Assembly (NCBI GenBank): GCA_039704465.1
Contig: JASFAU010000011.1
Coordinates: 62,001 to 126,000, forward strand
Source: Plasmodiophora brassicae
Lineage: Eukaryota > Endomyxa > Phytomyxea > Plasmodiophorida > Plasmodiophoridae
Reading direction: 5' to 3'
DNA length: 64,000 nt
Shown: positions 1-11,755 of the stretch, in pieces
Numbering within the stretch: position 1 is the stretch's first letter
Layout of the letters: every line of letters begins with the position of its first letter
Notes under the pieces: model-generated
Database searches by the model: none
What the model saw: only the letters and a program-made list of their open reading frames with translations
Told to the model about the DNA's origin: nothing
Translations under genes and position numbers: made by a program

Positions 1-950
1 CATCTTTGCCCGCATGAACTCGTTCCTGGTAACATTGTGGTGCTGTGTAAACGGCGTCAAGGATCCAGTGAACGGACGGTGCGTTGTGGACAGATCTACC
101 GTGTGGCGGCGACGCTCCAGCTGATCCTGTTCTTCTTCATTGCCATTCTGGCCATGCACCCGAACGAGCTCGGTCCGGCTCACGACAAGTCGTTCCCCGA
201 GTTCTGGTCCATGCCCGTCACCGCGCTGATCACGATCACGGTCCTGAACGACGGCACCATCATTTCGGTTGCCTACGACACGGTGCACACGAGCAAGCGC
301 CCTCTGCTGTGGAACATCCCGCGTCTATGGGGCATGTCCATCACGCTCGGCCTCGTCGCCTGTGCGTCGTCGCTGCTGATGCTCTGGCTGGCGTTGACGT
401 CGGCGAATCTCGTTGGCAACAGCCTGTTCGAGGCGTTCGGATTGGGCGCGCTGGCCTTCGACCAGGTCATCGTCGTCATGTACTGTAAGTCGCTCTGCCT
501 CATGGATTCCTCGCAACGGGCAACGGGATGACTGTCGGCCAGTGAAAGTGTCGCTGAGCGATTTCATGACGTTGTTCACGGCGCGAACCGGGTCACGTCC
601 GTTCCTGTCGCAGCGCCCGGGCCTGTTCCTGCTGTTCGCTGGATGCGTCGCGCTGGGCATCTCGACAGTGTTCGCCCTGTACTGGCCGTTCGGCGGCGGT
701 GGCGCCCCCATTCCCGGCCACTGGTGCGGGTTCATCTGGTTCTACTGCTTCGTCTGGTTCCTCGTCCAGGACTGTACGTACCCAGGGAGCGGTGCACTAA
801 TCGACAGTGACTGACGCTGCGCCATGCCTCCCAGTTTTGAAAGTTGTCATCTTCAAGATTGTCGACTTGACCTGGAGCTCGGCCGCAGCAGGTGACGACG
901 CCACCGACGAGAACGATGTGGTGATGACCGATGTCGTCGCTGCTCTCTAA
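1..950 (+). CDS. Plasma-membrane H+-ATPase (P-type IIIA), C-terminal part
   Basis: The 5' part lies outside the window. Predicted exons are 1-28, 94-484, 543-773 and 835-950 (TAA). They encode the hinge IFARMNSFL and the membrane helices M5-M10 of a proton-pumping P3A ATPase, ending in a short charged cytosolic tail. The reading matches the complete copy at 1405-4517 exon by exon, with the same intron positions and phases, and also the inverted copy at 28209-31415. The pump would energise the plasma membrane by ATP-driven H+ export. The catalytic domains cannot be inspected here. The next gene starts 454 bp downstream in the same direction, so the two form a direct tandem pair. Family assignment is firm; whether the whole gene is intact is unknown. 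Confidence 0.9.
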
Positions 951-1404
951 CCCCCACCCGTATGGGAAGTAAACATCCCCACAGTACACCGAGCAACTGG
1001 TCTCAGCAATCGTATGGTTGCCCATGTAATCGCCCCTGGCCGAAGACAGCTGTTTCACCATGCGGCACTGGTTGTGCTGCCGGCGGTCGGGCGGCGCGGC
1101 AGGCACTGAGTAACGCCGAGGTCGGCGGCGGTGCATATCAGAGTGCTGGGCGCGGAGCAGGGTGGGCGCCAAGAAGGTGTCCTCTTCGGGAACGGACCGA
1201 CCAGGCGCGCGTCCATCCATGGCATTCCGGGTGGCTCGCGCTCCTGTCCCGAACGGCCACTGTGACAAGGTGACCACCGTATGGTCTGGAACGTTGGACG
1301 TACCTCGATCACGTCCGCGTTGACGCTAGGTCGCCGAATTCTTAACATCAGTCTGCTAATCATTGGGCGCCCGCGTCGGTCGTAGAATCCGGAAGGGAAG
1401 GTCG
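951..1404. other. Intergenic spacer between tandem ATPase genes
   Basis: Spacer between the stop of the first ATPase and the start of the second. Open frames here are short and resemble no family I know. It should contain the promoter of the downstream pump, but I see no convincing motif. Confidence 0.5.
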
Positions 1405-4400
1405 ATGGCGGAACCAAGTCGTGACCAGGAGGAGGTCGTCCTCTATGGGCTGGGCGGCCCTGAACGAGCCCTTAGCGCGAGCCACCTCAGCCGTCGCGAT
1501 GTCGACGATCAGCTGAAGCGGTACGCCTCAAGCACGATCAACGTCGCGGAGCTAAACGAACACCAGCCGCATATCTCACGCCAGCCGTCGACATCGGCCG
1601 GCCACAGCAAGGGATTGACGACCGGCGCTGCCGAGGACCTTCTCAAGGTGCACGGCCTGAACCAGCTGGTCGAGGTTCGCAAATCGCGCTGGCGCCTGCT
1701 GCTGGAGCAGTTCATCGGGCCGATGCCGATCGGCATCTGGATCGCCATCATCATTGAGTGCATCCTCACCAAATGGGCCGACGTTGTTGTGCTCCTCGCC
1801 CTGCAGTGCATTAACGGGTTCCTCGCATTCTACGAAAAGAACAAGGCCGACAACGCCATTGCGGCACTGAAGGTTCGCTTGCGAACTTCACCTGGGTGCC
1901 CTGCACGCCACTGACACAGTCGATGGTGCAGAAAAGCCTGCGACCGACGGCGCAGGTGAAACGCGATGGCAAATGGCAGACGATCAATGCTACGTTGCTG
2001 GTGCCCGGCGACCTGATCGCGTTGTCGGCCGGGTCGGCGGTGCCGGCCGATTGCGAGATCAACACGGGCATCGTCAGCATTGACCAGTCGGCGATGACGG
2101 GCGAGTCGATGCCGGTACGGATGAACCCCGGTCACGAGGCCAAGATGGGGTCGACGGTCGCCCGTGGTGAATCGGAAGCGACGGTGACGGCGACGGGCAT
2201 GAACACGATGTACGGGAAGACGGCCGCCCTGCTCCAGGTCAGTGACAACAGGCTGGGCGATCTCGAGAAGATCCTCCTGCGCATCGTTCTCTACCTTCTC
2301 GTAGTTGCCGTCATAGTCGTCGTCATCACGCTGACCTACATACTGGTCGTTGGTGGAGCCGGTATGTTCGCTCAGGCGATCTCATTCAACGTGGTCCTGC
2401 TGATCGCCTCCATCCCGATTGCGATCCAAGTGGTCGTCACAACGATCCTGGCGCTCGGGTCGCGTGATTTGGCGGCGCACGACGCTATCACGGCCAACCT
2501 GCCCGCCATCGAGCGTCTGGCCGGCATGCGCGTGCTCTGCTCTGACAAGACGGGCACGCTGACGATGAACAAGATGCAGGTCCAGGACGAGTGTCCGACG
2601 TTCATCGAGGGCACCTCCAGGGATGATGTCATCCTGTATGCGGCGCTGGCCACGAAGTGGAACGAGCCCGCCAAGGACGCCCTGGACACGATGATCCTCG
2701 GCGTGGCCGACATCCCGAAGTGCAACACGTACACCCAGATCGAGTACGTTCCGTTCGACACCGATCGGAAGCGCACCGAGTCCACAGTCCGCTCGCCGCA
2801 TGGCCAGCAGTTTACGGTCGTCAAGGGCGCTCCTGACGTCCTCCTGGGTCTGTGCCACAACAAGGACGACATCAGGAAGGCGGTGGAGCTGGCCGTCGTG
2901 GACCTGGCGGCGCGCGGCATTCGATCGCTGGCCGTGGCGAAGACGAACGAGAAGGGGCAGGTGGAGATGGTTGCCATCTTGTCGTTCCTGGACCCGGCCC
3001 GTCCCGACGCCAAGGAGACGATCGAACGCGCGAGGCAGTACGGCATCACGGTGAAGATGATCACGGGCGACCACCAGCTGGTCGCCCAGGAGATGGCCAG
3101 AACGTTATCGCTCGGCAAGAGTCGTGTTGTGTCCTGCAAGTCGGGCATCATCCCCAGCATCGACCTGAAGCAGACCCAAGGGCAGTTGCCGCAGACGCTC
3201 GGTGCCGAACTCGGCGACATGCTCATGGTGGGCGCTTGCGCGTGAACGCTGTCTGTCTGACGTGTCGACACTGACTGCTTGCAGAACACGGACGGGTTCT
3301 CCCAGGCGCTGCCCGAGCACAAGTTCATCATCGTTGAGGCGCTGAAGCAGAGTGGCGTCATCACGGGCATGACAGGCGACGGCGTCAACGATGCCCCCGC
3401 CCTGAAGCAGGCCCACATCGGCTTTGTACGTCGGTCGCACGCGCCCGATTTGCATTCGCGCGCGCGCGCTAAGCGACGTTCCTGTAGGCTGTTGACGGTG
3501 CGACCGATGCTGCCCGGGCCGCTGCCGACATTGTCCTGACAACACCGGGCCTGCGCGCCATCGTCGAGGCCGTCCTGATCGCGCGTCGCATCTTCGCGCG
3601 GATGAACTCGTTCCTGGTACGGTGGGCCATCGGGCCCCTGGTCGTATATCGAGCGAGTGACGCTCCTGCCCATAGACGTACCGTGTGGCAGCGACCCTGC
3701 AGCTGATCCTGTTCTTCTTCGTCGGCGTGATGGCCATGCACCCGAACGAGCTCGGCCCGCCTGGTGATACGTCGTTCCCCAAGTTCTGGGCCATGCCCGT
3801 CATCACGCTGCTGACGATCACGGTCCTGAACGACGGCAATATCATCTCCGTCGCGTACGACTCGGTGCACACGAGCAAGCGCCCTCTGCTGTGGAACATC
3901 CCGCGCCTGTGGGGCATGGCCGCCACCCTGGGCCTGGTCGCCTGCGCGTCCTCACTCGTCATGCTCTGGCTGGCGTTGACGTCGTGGAAGAACGCCAGCA
4001 GTGCCTTCTACAGGGCGTTCCGCCTGGACGCACTGACGTTCGAGCAGGCCATCGTCGTGCTTTACTGTACGTGCTCACGTTGGTTGCGAACACGTGCGGG
4101 TCGGTGAATGTGCCAGGCAGTAAGCATATCGTTGACCCAGTTCATGATGCTGTTCTCGGCCCGGACGGAGGCCCGCCCGTTCCTGTCGCAACGCCCGGGG
4201 GGCCTCCTGCTCGCAGCCGGATGCGTTGCCCTGGGCATCTCCACACTGTTCTCGCTGTACTGGCCGTTCGGCGACGGTGGCGCCCCGATCTCTGGGCGCT
4301 GGTGCGGGTTCACCTGGCTGTACTGCCTGGTCTGGTTCCTCATCCAGGACGGTGAGTACATCCTGACCTGGCAGGGCGTTGCACGTATGCGGGCAACTGA

Positions 4401-4517
4401 CGTCCGGTGATAGTCCTGAAGGTGGCCGTCTTCAAGGTCGTCGACCGGCACGCTGCCTCCGTGAACGACGACGACGCCGGGCAGGAGCAAATCGAGGTGG
4501 TCGCCGCTGTTCTGTGA
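1405..4517 (+). CDS. Plasma-membrane H+-ATPase (P-type IIIA), complete
   Basis: Predicted exons: 1405-1872, 1920-3227, 3285-3425, 3488-3616, 3676-4066, 4121-4351, 4414-4517; 923 residues, the normal size for P3A pumps. Visible motifs in order: the actuator TGES near nt 2098, the phosphorylation motif CSDKTGTLT with Asp about residue 365 (nt 2544), the hinge [11 protein letters not shown] before nt 3425, PEHKF, then six C-terminal helices. The catalytic residues are intact, so an active ATP-driven proton exporter is expected. The ATG at 1405 follows a GC-rich leader; an in-frame GTG-like extension upstream has no support. The N-terminus is about 30 residues shorter than in the inverted paralogue at 28209-31415. 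The C-terminal tail after the last helix is short, without the long autoinhibitory domain of plant pumps; this is an inference from length. Confidence 0.93.
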
Positions 4518-4806
4518 TGTGCACCCGGGGGCCTTGTTCCTGCATTGCAATACACGGTCAGGGATCCACACATGGCCATATGGCACAAGCGGCGGGTGCG
4601 ACAAGCCCCGTTAGGTAGCAGCAGTGGACCCGGGCGGTTCAGCGCTGCCATTGCAGCAGTGCCACGTGGCCGACGTCAAGAATGAGTTCGGGTCTGGTGG
4701 CCGTTCATATATCCATACATGCAACATGTATAACAAGGTATAGGTGCACGTGTGACGGTTTAGTCTGGGCGCCTGCACGATGGGCAGCGCATCGGACGCA
4801 AACGGT

Positions 4807-5498
4807 CTAGTCGGCATCCCAGCTGGCCTCGACAATGTCGCAGACGCGGCGATCGTATTCCCTGCGGTTCTCCTGGTACAGGCGCGCGGCTTCCAGGTTG
4901 GCGGGCGAGTTCGGATTCGGGTCGGTCAGCAGCGACTGTATCGACGTCAGGATCGCTGCGATATCGTATATCGGGCTCCACTGGTTCTGAAGAATGCTGC
5001 AGCGCGCGCCCACACGTTAGCGGCACGTGCGATGGCAGCCCGGGCACGACCTACTCGAGGCAAATCCCGCCGTCAGCATAGACTACCAGCAGATTGCATT
5101 AGAACGCAGGCAGCAAGCAGGGACGCGCATTCCCCTACTGTTGGGATGGAACATCTTGGTGACGAACTTCACTTTCGGCGCCTTGTTTGGATACTCTTCA
5201 GTGAACGCCAGCGTCAATTTGAAGGTCCCGCCCTCCCATGGCGTATCTACACAGCGTTATCGTCATCTACGACACATACAGGGGCACCAGTGACACAGGT
5301 CGGGTACCGTCAGGTCTGCAGTGCGCGCGACATCATTCAGCGGATCGTTGCAGACGGGCAGGCGACGACATACCCAAAGATGACGGCGTTCCACATCATG
5401 ATGTTGTCCTCGTTCGGTGCGCCGGTGACGCCCTGTGGCGGGTCGTTCTGCAGGCGCCGGAAGTCTCGCATCAGCCTGCGCCGCGCCGGCGTCGACAT
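4807..5498 (-). CDS. RAD6: Ubiquitin-conjugating enzyme E2 Rad6/Ubc2
   Basis: Predicted exons on the minus strand: 5498-5374, 5315-5308, 5246-5139, 5082-5055, 4996-4807; 152 residues, close to the catalytic core of yeast Rad6. The start [17 protein letters not shown] and the blocks [22 protein letters not shown] and [18 protein letters not shown] are diagnostic. The active cysteine falls at residue 88, as in yeast. The family charges ubiquitin for H2B monoubiquitination and PCNA-dependent repair. An 8-nt exon (5308-5315) is needed to restore the GPDDTPW turn. The gene lacks the acidic tail of fungal Rad6, like animal and plant homologues. It is divergent from E(z), separated by 328 bp. Confidence 0.95.
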
Positions 5499-5826
5499 CG
5501 TCACACGCGCCGCGCACGGGCCGTTTTCCACCAAGTCCGTGGCCGCCGAGCAGTGGTGGGACTGGGGCGGCGCTGTGCCAGGCCCACGGGCCGACGCTGC
5601 CGCCCTAAAGTCAGTCCGACCCATCCACTGCGCTGCGCTGCAGTTCCGTGCTGGTTGTGCCGGCCACCGCGCTGTGTAAGTACCAGATTGCGTCTGGGCC
5701 TCGCGGGTTGCCCCCTGCGGGTCTGGATTGCGGTGGCGGATGTGTGCCTGACAGTTGAAAGAGGCAAAGGCATCGGAGTCGCGCAGTGGCGGCGCGCCGT
5801 CGCCCCGGCCGGCGCGCTCGAGAGCA
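5499..5826. promoter_or_regulatory. Bidirectional promoter region, RAD6 / E(z)
   Basis: The only sequence between two divergent start codons. It is GC-rich and has no convincing ORF or clear TATA box. Its regulatory role is inferred from layout alone. Confidence 0.45.
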
Positions 5827-7809
5827 ATGATGCGGACGCATCGGTTCAAGCGCGGCCAGGCGGCGTCGGGAGGGCAGGGCGCCGACCCCGTCGCGGATGA
5901 CGCCATGGACGTGGACGTCCCGCGCGACGTGATTACCATGGTGACGCGCGACGTCGCCGCGCATCGCGCGCGCTTCGTAGAGATCGACTACCCCGACGCC
6001 GTCGCTACAACGTATGGGCGTCGCTCGCCGATCCTAGCCCGGCCACTGACCACGTTCGCGATAGGATTCGAGTCAATCGCTTGAGAATCGACGTCGACCT
6101 GTCGAGGGTGTCGAGGGCGCGCGTGCTGCCCCCGGGACGCCCGTCCCTGGCGCGCAACGCGAAGGGCATACCCGGGAAGCGAATATCTCTGCGACAGACG
6201 ATCGGAGGGCATACGGTACCGTGCGTCGAGACCGGGGTCCAGTTCGCGGATCCCCTACCCGCCGGGTCCGTCTACGTGAGCATCAGGGACAACTATTCGA
6301 AGGCGGATGACGCCAAGCTGCGATTCGTCCCGTACTTTGGCGAGAACGACGACATCCACGTCGAGAAGACGGATTTGTTTGATCTCGACTGCGATTCGGA
6401 GACGGACGGGTTCGACGAGGAGACGGACTACGTTGTTGGAAGGGTGATCGGGCGGCACGGTCGATCGCCAACAATCCTCGCGGCCCTGTCTCAGGTGAGC
6501 TAGTGGTCAGCCGCCCTGTCGGCAACTGACCTCCCACTATCATGCACAGGTGCTTCCCGTGTCGTTGCGTTCCTTGACAGAGCGATACGGAACAGGGCAC
6601 GCCGCGAGGAGCGGACACGACCTACTGGACTCCTACCATGCTTTGTTCTGTCGTCGTTGTTTCGTCTATAACTGCCCGTTGCACCCTGTCGATCAACCAC
6701 GACGACGGTCACGACAGCTTCCCGTCGATTCGGACCCTTGCTTGAGGGTGCCCTGTGCTGTAAGGCTGCCGCCGACGTCGCCATGTTCGACGTCGTGTTA
6801 TTCGGCCGATCCGACGCAGGCGACGGTCGAGTTTTCCCAGGCTGAAGTCGCCCTGTTCCACAAGCTCGTCCGGATCTTTGACGGCGACTGGTGCCGCATC
6901 GCACCCATCGTCCGCCGATCATGCTGCGACGTCGAACGTTTCGCCCGGCAGTCGGGCGTTGAGTTTGTCGCGTACGACGACCGGCAGGTGCCAACCTGGA
7001 AGCGGAAATCTGCGTCTGGGTACAAGAAACGCTCGGCGGCTTCGCTGCCTCGCCGCGTGAACGAAATCCATCGGTACGAACCGTGCGACCACGACGGGCC
7101 GTGCACCGGCGATGGGCTCTGCGCCTGTGTGAACGCCGGGCACTTCTGCGAGAAGTACTGCGGGTGCGATGCGTCCTGCAAGCGACGCTTCACCGGCTGC
7201 CGATGCACGGCGGAGAGCAAGCGATGCCAGACGCGCCGGTGCCCATGTTTCGCGGCCGGCCGCGAATGCGACAAGGACCTATGCGGGATCTGCGGCATGG
7301 GTTCCACGTGCCGGAACGACAGCATACAAGAGCGGCGCAAATCGCCCATCCTGCTGGCGCCCAGCGGCATCCACGGATGGGGTGCGTTTGCTGGCGCCCT
7401 GATCCGCGAGGGCGATTTCGTCACCGAATACGTCGGCGATCTGATATCGCAGAAGGAGGCCGACCGTCGCGGCCTCACCTACGACAAGCGGGACTGTTCG
7501 TACCTGTTCAACCTGAACATGGACAACGTGATCGGTAAGGTTGCCATGTTGCGCGCGCGCGTGCGATCTGATCGGCGATGCCGCCCATCAGACGCGTGCT
7601 CCAAAGGGAACAAGATCAAGTACGCGAACCATAGCGATGCGCCAAACTGCTGCGCCCGGATCGTCGTCATCAAAGGCGACCACCGCATCGGCATATTCGC
7701 GAAGCGCGACATCCAGCCCGGCGAGGAGCTCTTCTTCGACTACAACCATTGCATAGGCGAAGGCGCGCCGAACTGGTTCAATCAGGCCCACTCGCGGTTC
7801 CAGGAATAA
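5827..7809 (+). CDS. Polycomb H3K27 methyltransferase, E(z)/EZH family
   Basis: Predicted exons: 5827-6011, 6065-6494, 6550-7534, 7592-7809; 605 residues, shorter than animal EZH2 (about 750). The N-terminal half carries the [12 protein letters not shown] region near nt 6630 seen in E(z) proteins (here [18 protein letters not shown]), then a SANT-like segment, a cysteine-rich CXC domain at nt 7080-7310 and a C-terminal SET domain. SET landmarks are [27 protein letters not shown], the NHS-x-PNC motif and GEELFFDY. The CXC-SET arrangement separates E(z) from Suv39 and Trithorax enzymes. Known role: catalytic subunit of PRC2, methylating histone H3 Lys27 for gene silencing. The alternative start 5830 is adjacent; an upstream in-frame TTG was not used. 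Confidence 0.93.
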
Positions 7810-7891
7810 CAAGGTCGTCACCACGGCACAGGGCACCCAATGACCACGCTTCATCATCGTAAACAACACGTGATTGCCCCGTCGCACGGTT

Positions 7892-8278
7892 TCATTTCGC
7901 CGTGATGCCCTGGACGATATCGCGGACCGTGTCGATGATAGCGTCGCCAAACGCGAAGAACGCCACGACAAGGGATCGCATCATCTTGTTCTGCACTCGG
8001 TCCGGGTTGAATCGCAGGTGGCCCGTGCGACGCGCCCCGGCCGCCATCACCGACAGCATCATGAGATCCCTACACGCAGGCGTGAGTCCCGACCAGAACA
8101 CACACACATATCATCGTCATTGCAGTCTGATCCCTCACGTGGCCGCTGACATGATCCACCCCATCGCGGCCGCACCTCCCTCGCTGCGGAATTGGGCCGC
8201 GGACTTGCAGACGACGCCTCGCTCGTCACGCGCGTCGGCATCAGGCCAGCCGCCACGCGACTGATCGCAAACAGGCAT
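7892..8278 (-). CDS. Small hypothetical protein
   Basis: Predicted exons 8278-8139 and 8069-7892 join to a 105-residue protein. The join at a GT...AG intron of 69 nt keeps one frame open through a conserved-looking segment AQFRSEGGAAAMGWIMSAA and a hydrophobic stretch MMRSLVVAFFAFGDAIID. I do not recognise the family. A short amphipathic or membrane-associated protein, possibly organellar, is conceivable. It is convergent with E(z), whose stop lies 82 bp away. The start could instead be the next frame's ATG near 8256. Moderate to low confidence in the exact model. Confidence 0.45.
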
Positions 8279-8609
8279 CGCTGCTAGTACTCTTGTATAC
8301 AACATATACGAGGACCTTCTCGTAATTCACAACGTCTGCCGTCCGTACTGGCGAGCAGTGCTATCGCGCTACATTCGTCATCGGTTGGCGCGGAGGACGG
8401 CGCAAGCTCCACCCATCTTCGCCATGCGCGACACAATACTGACATCAAAGTGCTGTCGTTGTTCGGCATGCTCGGAAGCCATGGCATACGAGTAAACCTT
8501 TGTTATGGCGACCGGTCGTCCCTAGAGTTCACCGTGCACGAGTCCCGTTCGCGGAATCGCGTTCAAGAATGGGCCGATTCGCACCAGGTCAGTCGGTTTA
8601 GGCCGTCCA
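8279..8609. other. Intergenic region without recognised content
   Basis: Spacer between the small minus-strand gene and the 3' end of the PQ-loop gene. Only short unrelated frames are present. Confidence 0.4.
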
Positions 8610-9729
8610 CTAGTATTGCGACTCCAGGTCGGACTTGGATACCTTTGTGGCACGTCCGTGCTTGGCGAATAGGTAGAGGATGATGACGTCGAAGACGAGC
8701 GTGCCGGAGCTACCAATGATGAAGGGCAGCGTGTCGGCGCACCAGCGGCTGACACTTGGGATGCCGTTGATGGCCGCATCGGAGATGAACTGGATACCGC
8801 AGAACGTGTTGCCGGCGACCGCCAACGAGAACATGGAGACCTCCAGGCCGTCAAGGTTCTTCATGCGAATCATGTGGACGATCTGCGGGATTCGGGAGCA
8901 GAAGTAGAGCAGGCCGGAGAACCAGGCGATGATGCTGCCGAGGACGATCCGCGTCGCATTGTCCGTCTTCGCGTTGCACAGACGGGGACTGTCGACGTTC
9001 AGCAGTGTCCGACCGCCCAGTTCCGCACTGGGCGCGACGGGAATCGCCATCGACCCACACAGCAGAAGAGTACACGCCGCGAGCGCGATGGCTGCTGGTA
9101 CCTTGCCCTTGGTGGCGGATGCCCCGTCGGGGCGCTTGCGATAGATGAACTTCTGCGACACAATGCCTACCATGGTACCGGGGCAGTCAGATCAAAATAC
9201 AACCCCAGGCAGAGGCAACACCATCGGCAACCCGCGTGCCAATGCCAAACGGAAATGGATCGTGCCTTACAGATATCGTTGAGGCAGAAGTAGGCGCCGC
9301 AAATGACCATTGTCGCACGGGACTCGACCACCAGCGCACCCAGGAAGACGCACAGGTCACCCGCCAGCCAGATCGCCAGAAAGATGGGCGACAACGCCTC
9401 CGTTTGCTAGACCACGCCGAGGACGAACATCGTAAGTAGGTAGAGCGCCCATGCAGACGACACCACTCGACCGACCTTGTTGCGATAGTTGGCCAGCAGT
9501 TGCGGCAGCAACGCAAAGATCCAGCACACCAGGCTCATCATGCCGGCGACAACCGGGATGTAGTCGGTGGCGGTATACAGGCTGCAGGCGAAGACACGCG
9601 GATCAGTCCGGGCCGGGCGCGGGGGGCGACGCACGATTGCCACGCTAACCATTCCCCGAACACGGTCCCAAAGAACACGCTGTACGACGCGCCAGGGCGA
9701 TCGGGGCAGACGCAGGACACAGGCGACAT
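8610..9729 (-). CDS. PQ-loop transporter, SLC66A1/Ypq-like
   Basis: Predicted exons on the minus strand: 9729-9650, 9581-9476, 9406-9271, 9166-8610; 292 residues, the usual size for lysosomal/vacuolar PQ-loop proteins. The two PQ motifs are ALLPQLLANYRNK in exon 2 and SRIPQIVHMIRMKNLDGL in the last exon, each at the first helix of a three-helix bundle; about seven hydrophobic helices are visible. After the first motif the segment SPIFLAIWLAGDLCVFLGA corresponds to the WxxGDxxN region of SLC66A1. Family members export cationic amino acids from lysosomes or vacuoles (PQLC2, Ypq1); the substrate here is inferred. MPDU1 or cystinosin types fit less well. Confidence 0.82.
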
Positions 9730-9979
9730 GGTGCGGACGTGGACCGGCGATGATGCCCCACGAACCTGTCGCGTGTCTGGGCGACGAAACCGCTGTTCGC
9801 GCGTCGCGCACTGCGTCGCGCAGAACGAACGCCGGGCCCCGTAACGGGCGCCCGCATTGATCCGCCGACTGGTCCACCGAACCGACCAGCGCGATCGGCT
9901 CGCCGGCACCTTCGAAGGCGTACGTAACGCAGCACGGGAAGCAGGAGCAACGTCCACACAGCTGTATGAACGTCGATGG

Positions 9980-11755
9980 TTACCCGTCGTTGTCCGCGAG
10001 GAGCGCCTGGATGTCCTGGGCGACAGCGGCGGCGTTCGCGGGCTCTCGGAAGGCGTCGGCGTTGAATTCCAGGGCGGACAGCAGCATGACGCCTTCGTGG
10101 CCCATGAAGAAGACGAGATGGCCGAGAGCCAGCAGCATTCGGTATCGGCTGGGTCCGTCCGATTCCGTTACAAGTGCTTCGTGCAGGGCGGAGATCATCT
10201 GCACGGATACGTCGTCGCGATCCTGCGCATCGGCCGAATCGTAGTGCAATTGTAAGGCGCAGTTGTACATGACCGTCGCGCCCATCATTCGCACAGGGTT
10301 CATCTTTGACCGGACGGCACGGGTCGCGTATTCGATGATGTGCGGGTTCAGTGCAAGGTCGTGCGAGACGCTGCCGTGAGCAAGTACGTTCGATAACGCG
10401 CACAGGGCCATGATTTGCACCGACATGGGAGCGTCTGACGCCTCCGACATTGTCCGCTCCTGCCATTCACCATCGATAAGCCAACGTACGTGTAAGGCTC
10501 TTACGTGATAACGAACCAGCATCTGAAGAATGAGTCCCTGGTTCCGCTTCAGGACAACCTCAGCCAACGGACGGACGTGCATCGCCAAGCGGAACAGAGC
10601 CAGCACCGAGAATGCTTTCTTCGCCGGTGTTTCTGTGATCAGGCGGGCGAAGATCGCAATGCAGTCTGGGGGCGGCCCTTGACTTCCATCGTTCAGTGCC
10701 GCAACGAGTTTGGCCATTGCCGCCTTTTCTGGTTCTCTGAGAAGCGGCGTGATCTGTGTAAGGAACGTGGACGCGTTCTTGTCGACCGATGTAAGTGGCG
10801 CGCTACCCGTGTTGATGTGCTGGAGATGTTTGTTCGGGAAGGGGTCGGGGCGAACGGGACAGGAGTCGCTGTGGAACGAGAAGCATTCAGACCGAGCGAC
10901 AACAGGATGCTGACGAGTCTGTCGCCGACGTTGGTTCGGCCGCCGTGACTGGCGACGTGGGAGCAGCAGCGACAGGGGATTTCGGACCAGCACCACCAGA
11001 AGGCTGTGCTACCGGGGCAACCGACGCCTGTTGCGATTCCTGCCATGGCACGAACCCATTGCCACCGCCCTCGGCGCGCAGTGACCTTTCGAACCCCTCA
11101 ATGAGCGGGATTAGCGACGCGCCTACGTAGTTGGACGCGTAAGAATCCAACGAGCAGAAGGTTGGCGCCCCCAACCCTACCCATTGGTGTGCTGAGAACT
11201 TCATCAGGCAGCCCAGTGATGTAACTGGGAATCGGCGACCCGGTCAGGAACAGCGACAGCTCGTTCGCTGCACAACCCAGCTCCGTTGACATGTGCCGCC
11301 GTATCGGACGCTCGCCATACCGAACGTGTTGCAATTGTGCCTGAACAGGTTGTAGGTCTCCGGCGTGAACCGATGGGAAACCTCGCGCAGGAACTCGTTC
11401 AGCAGATCCGGCGGGACGCTCGTCTCGCCCAGGTCGATGATGCGCAAGGGGCGCCCGGCGACAGTCATGCCCGGGCGAGCGCTCTGTATCCCGCCCCCGT
11501 AGAAATACCTGCGCACACATACCACATCATCGTTATTCATCGCCCCCCGACACCCGCGCCTCGCATACGCACTCGCGGTCGTAGACGACGACCCCGGAAT
11601 GCCATATGCCCTCAATCTCCCGGCCAAGGAGCATCGGGGACATTTGCCGCGCCATGCCCTGTCGCACTCCTGGTCAGCTGTTCCACACAGCGGCACGAAT
11701 CGACAGCAGTAGGTACCTGCGACAGGTCGTACAGGTACAGCTGGACGCGCACCAT
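9980..11755 (-). CDS. DeSI-type isopeptidase (PPPDE) fused to PUL domain
   Basis: Predicted exons: 11755-11717, 11658-11573, 11508-11321, 11267-11181, 11122-10930, 10868-10505, 10459-9980; 478 residues. The N-terminal 130 residues are a PPPDE papain-fold domain: QLYLYDLSQ, catalytic His33 in GIWHSG, YFYGGGIQSARPG, and catalytic Cys101 in RHNCNTF. A Pro/Ala-rich linker follows, then about 250 residues of armadillo-like helices typical of the PUL domain (PLAA/Ufd3 C-terminus), e.g. LMLVRYH-type helices and LALGHLVFFMGHEGV. PPPDE enzymes remove SUMO or ubiquitin; PUL binds Cdc48/p97. The fusion suggests p97-linked deconjugation. The join near 10869-10929 is approximate, and the 45-nt intron 10460-10504 is in frame and may be retained. 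Confidence 0.85.

Noticed and set aside
9407..9877. Long minus frame treated as one exon of the PQ-loop gene
   Set aside because: Only the part with IPVVAGMMSLV is coding; the upstream part has a splice at 9582-9649 that gives a sensible N-terminus with a start at 9729.
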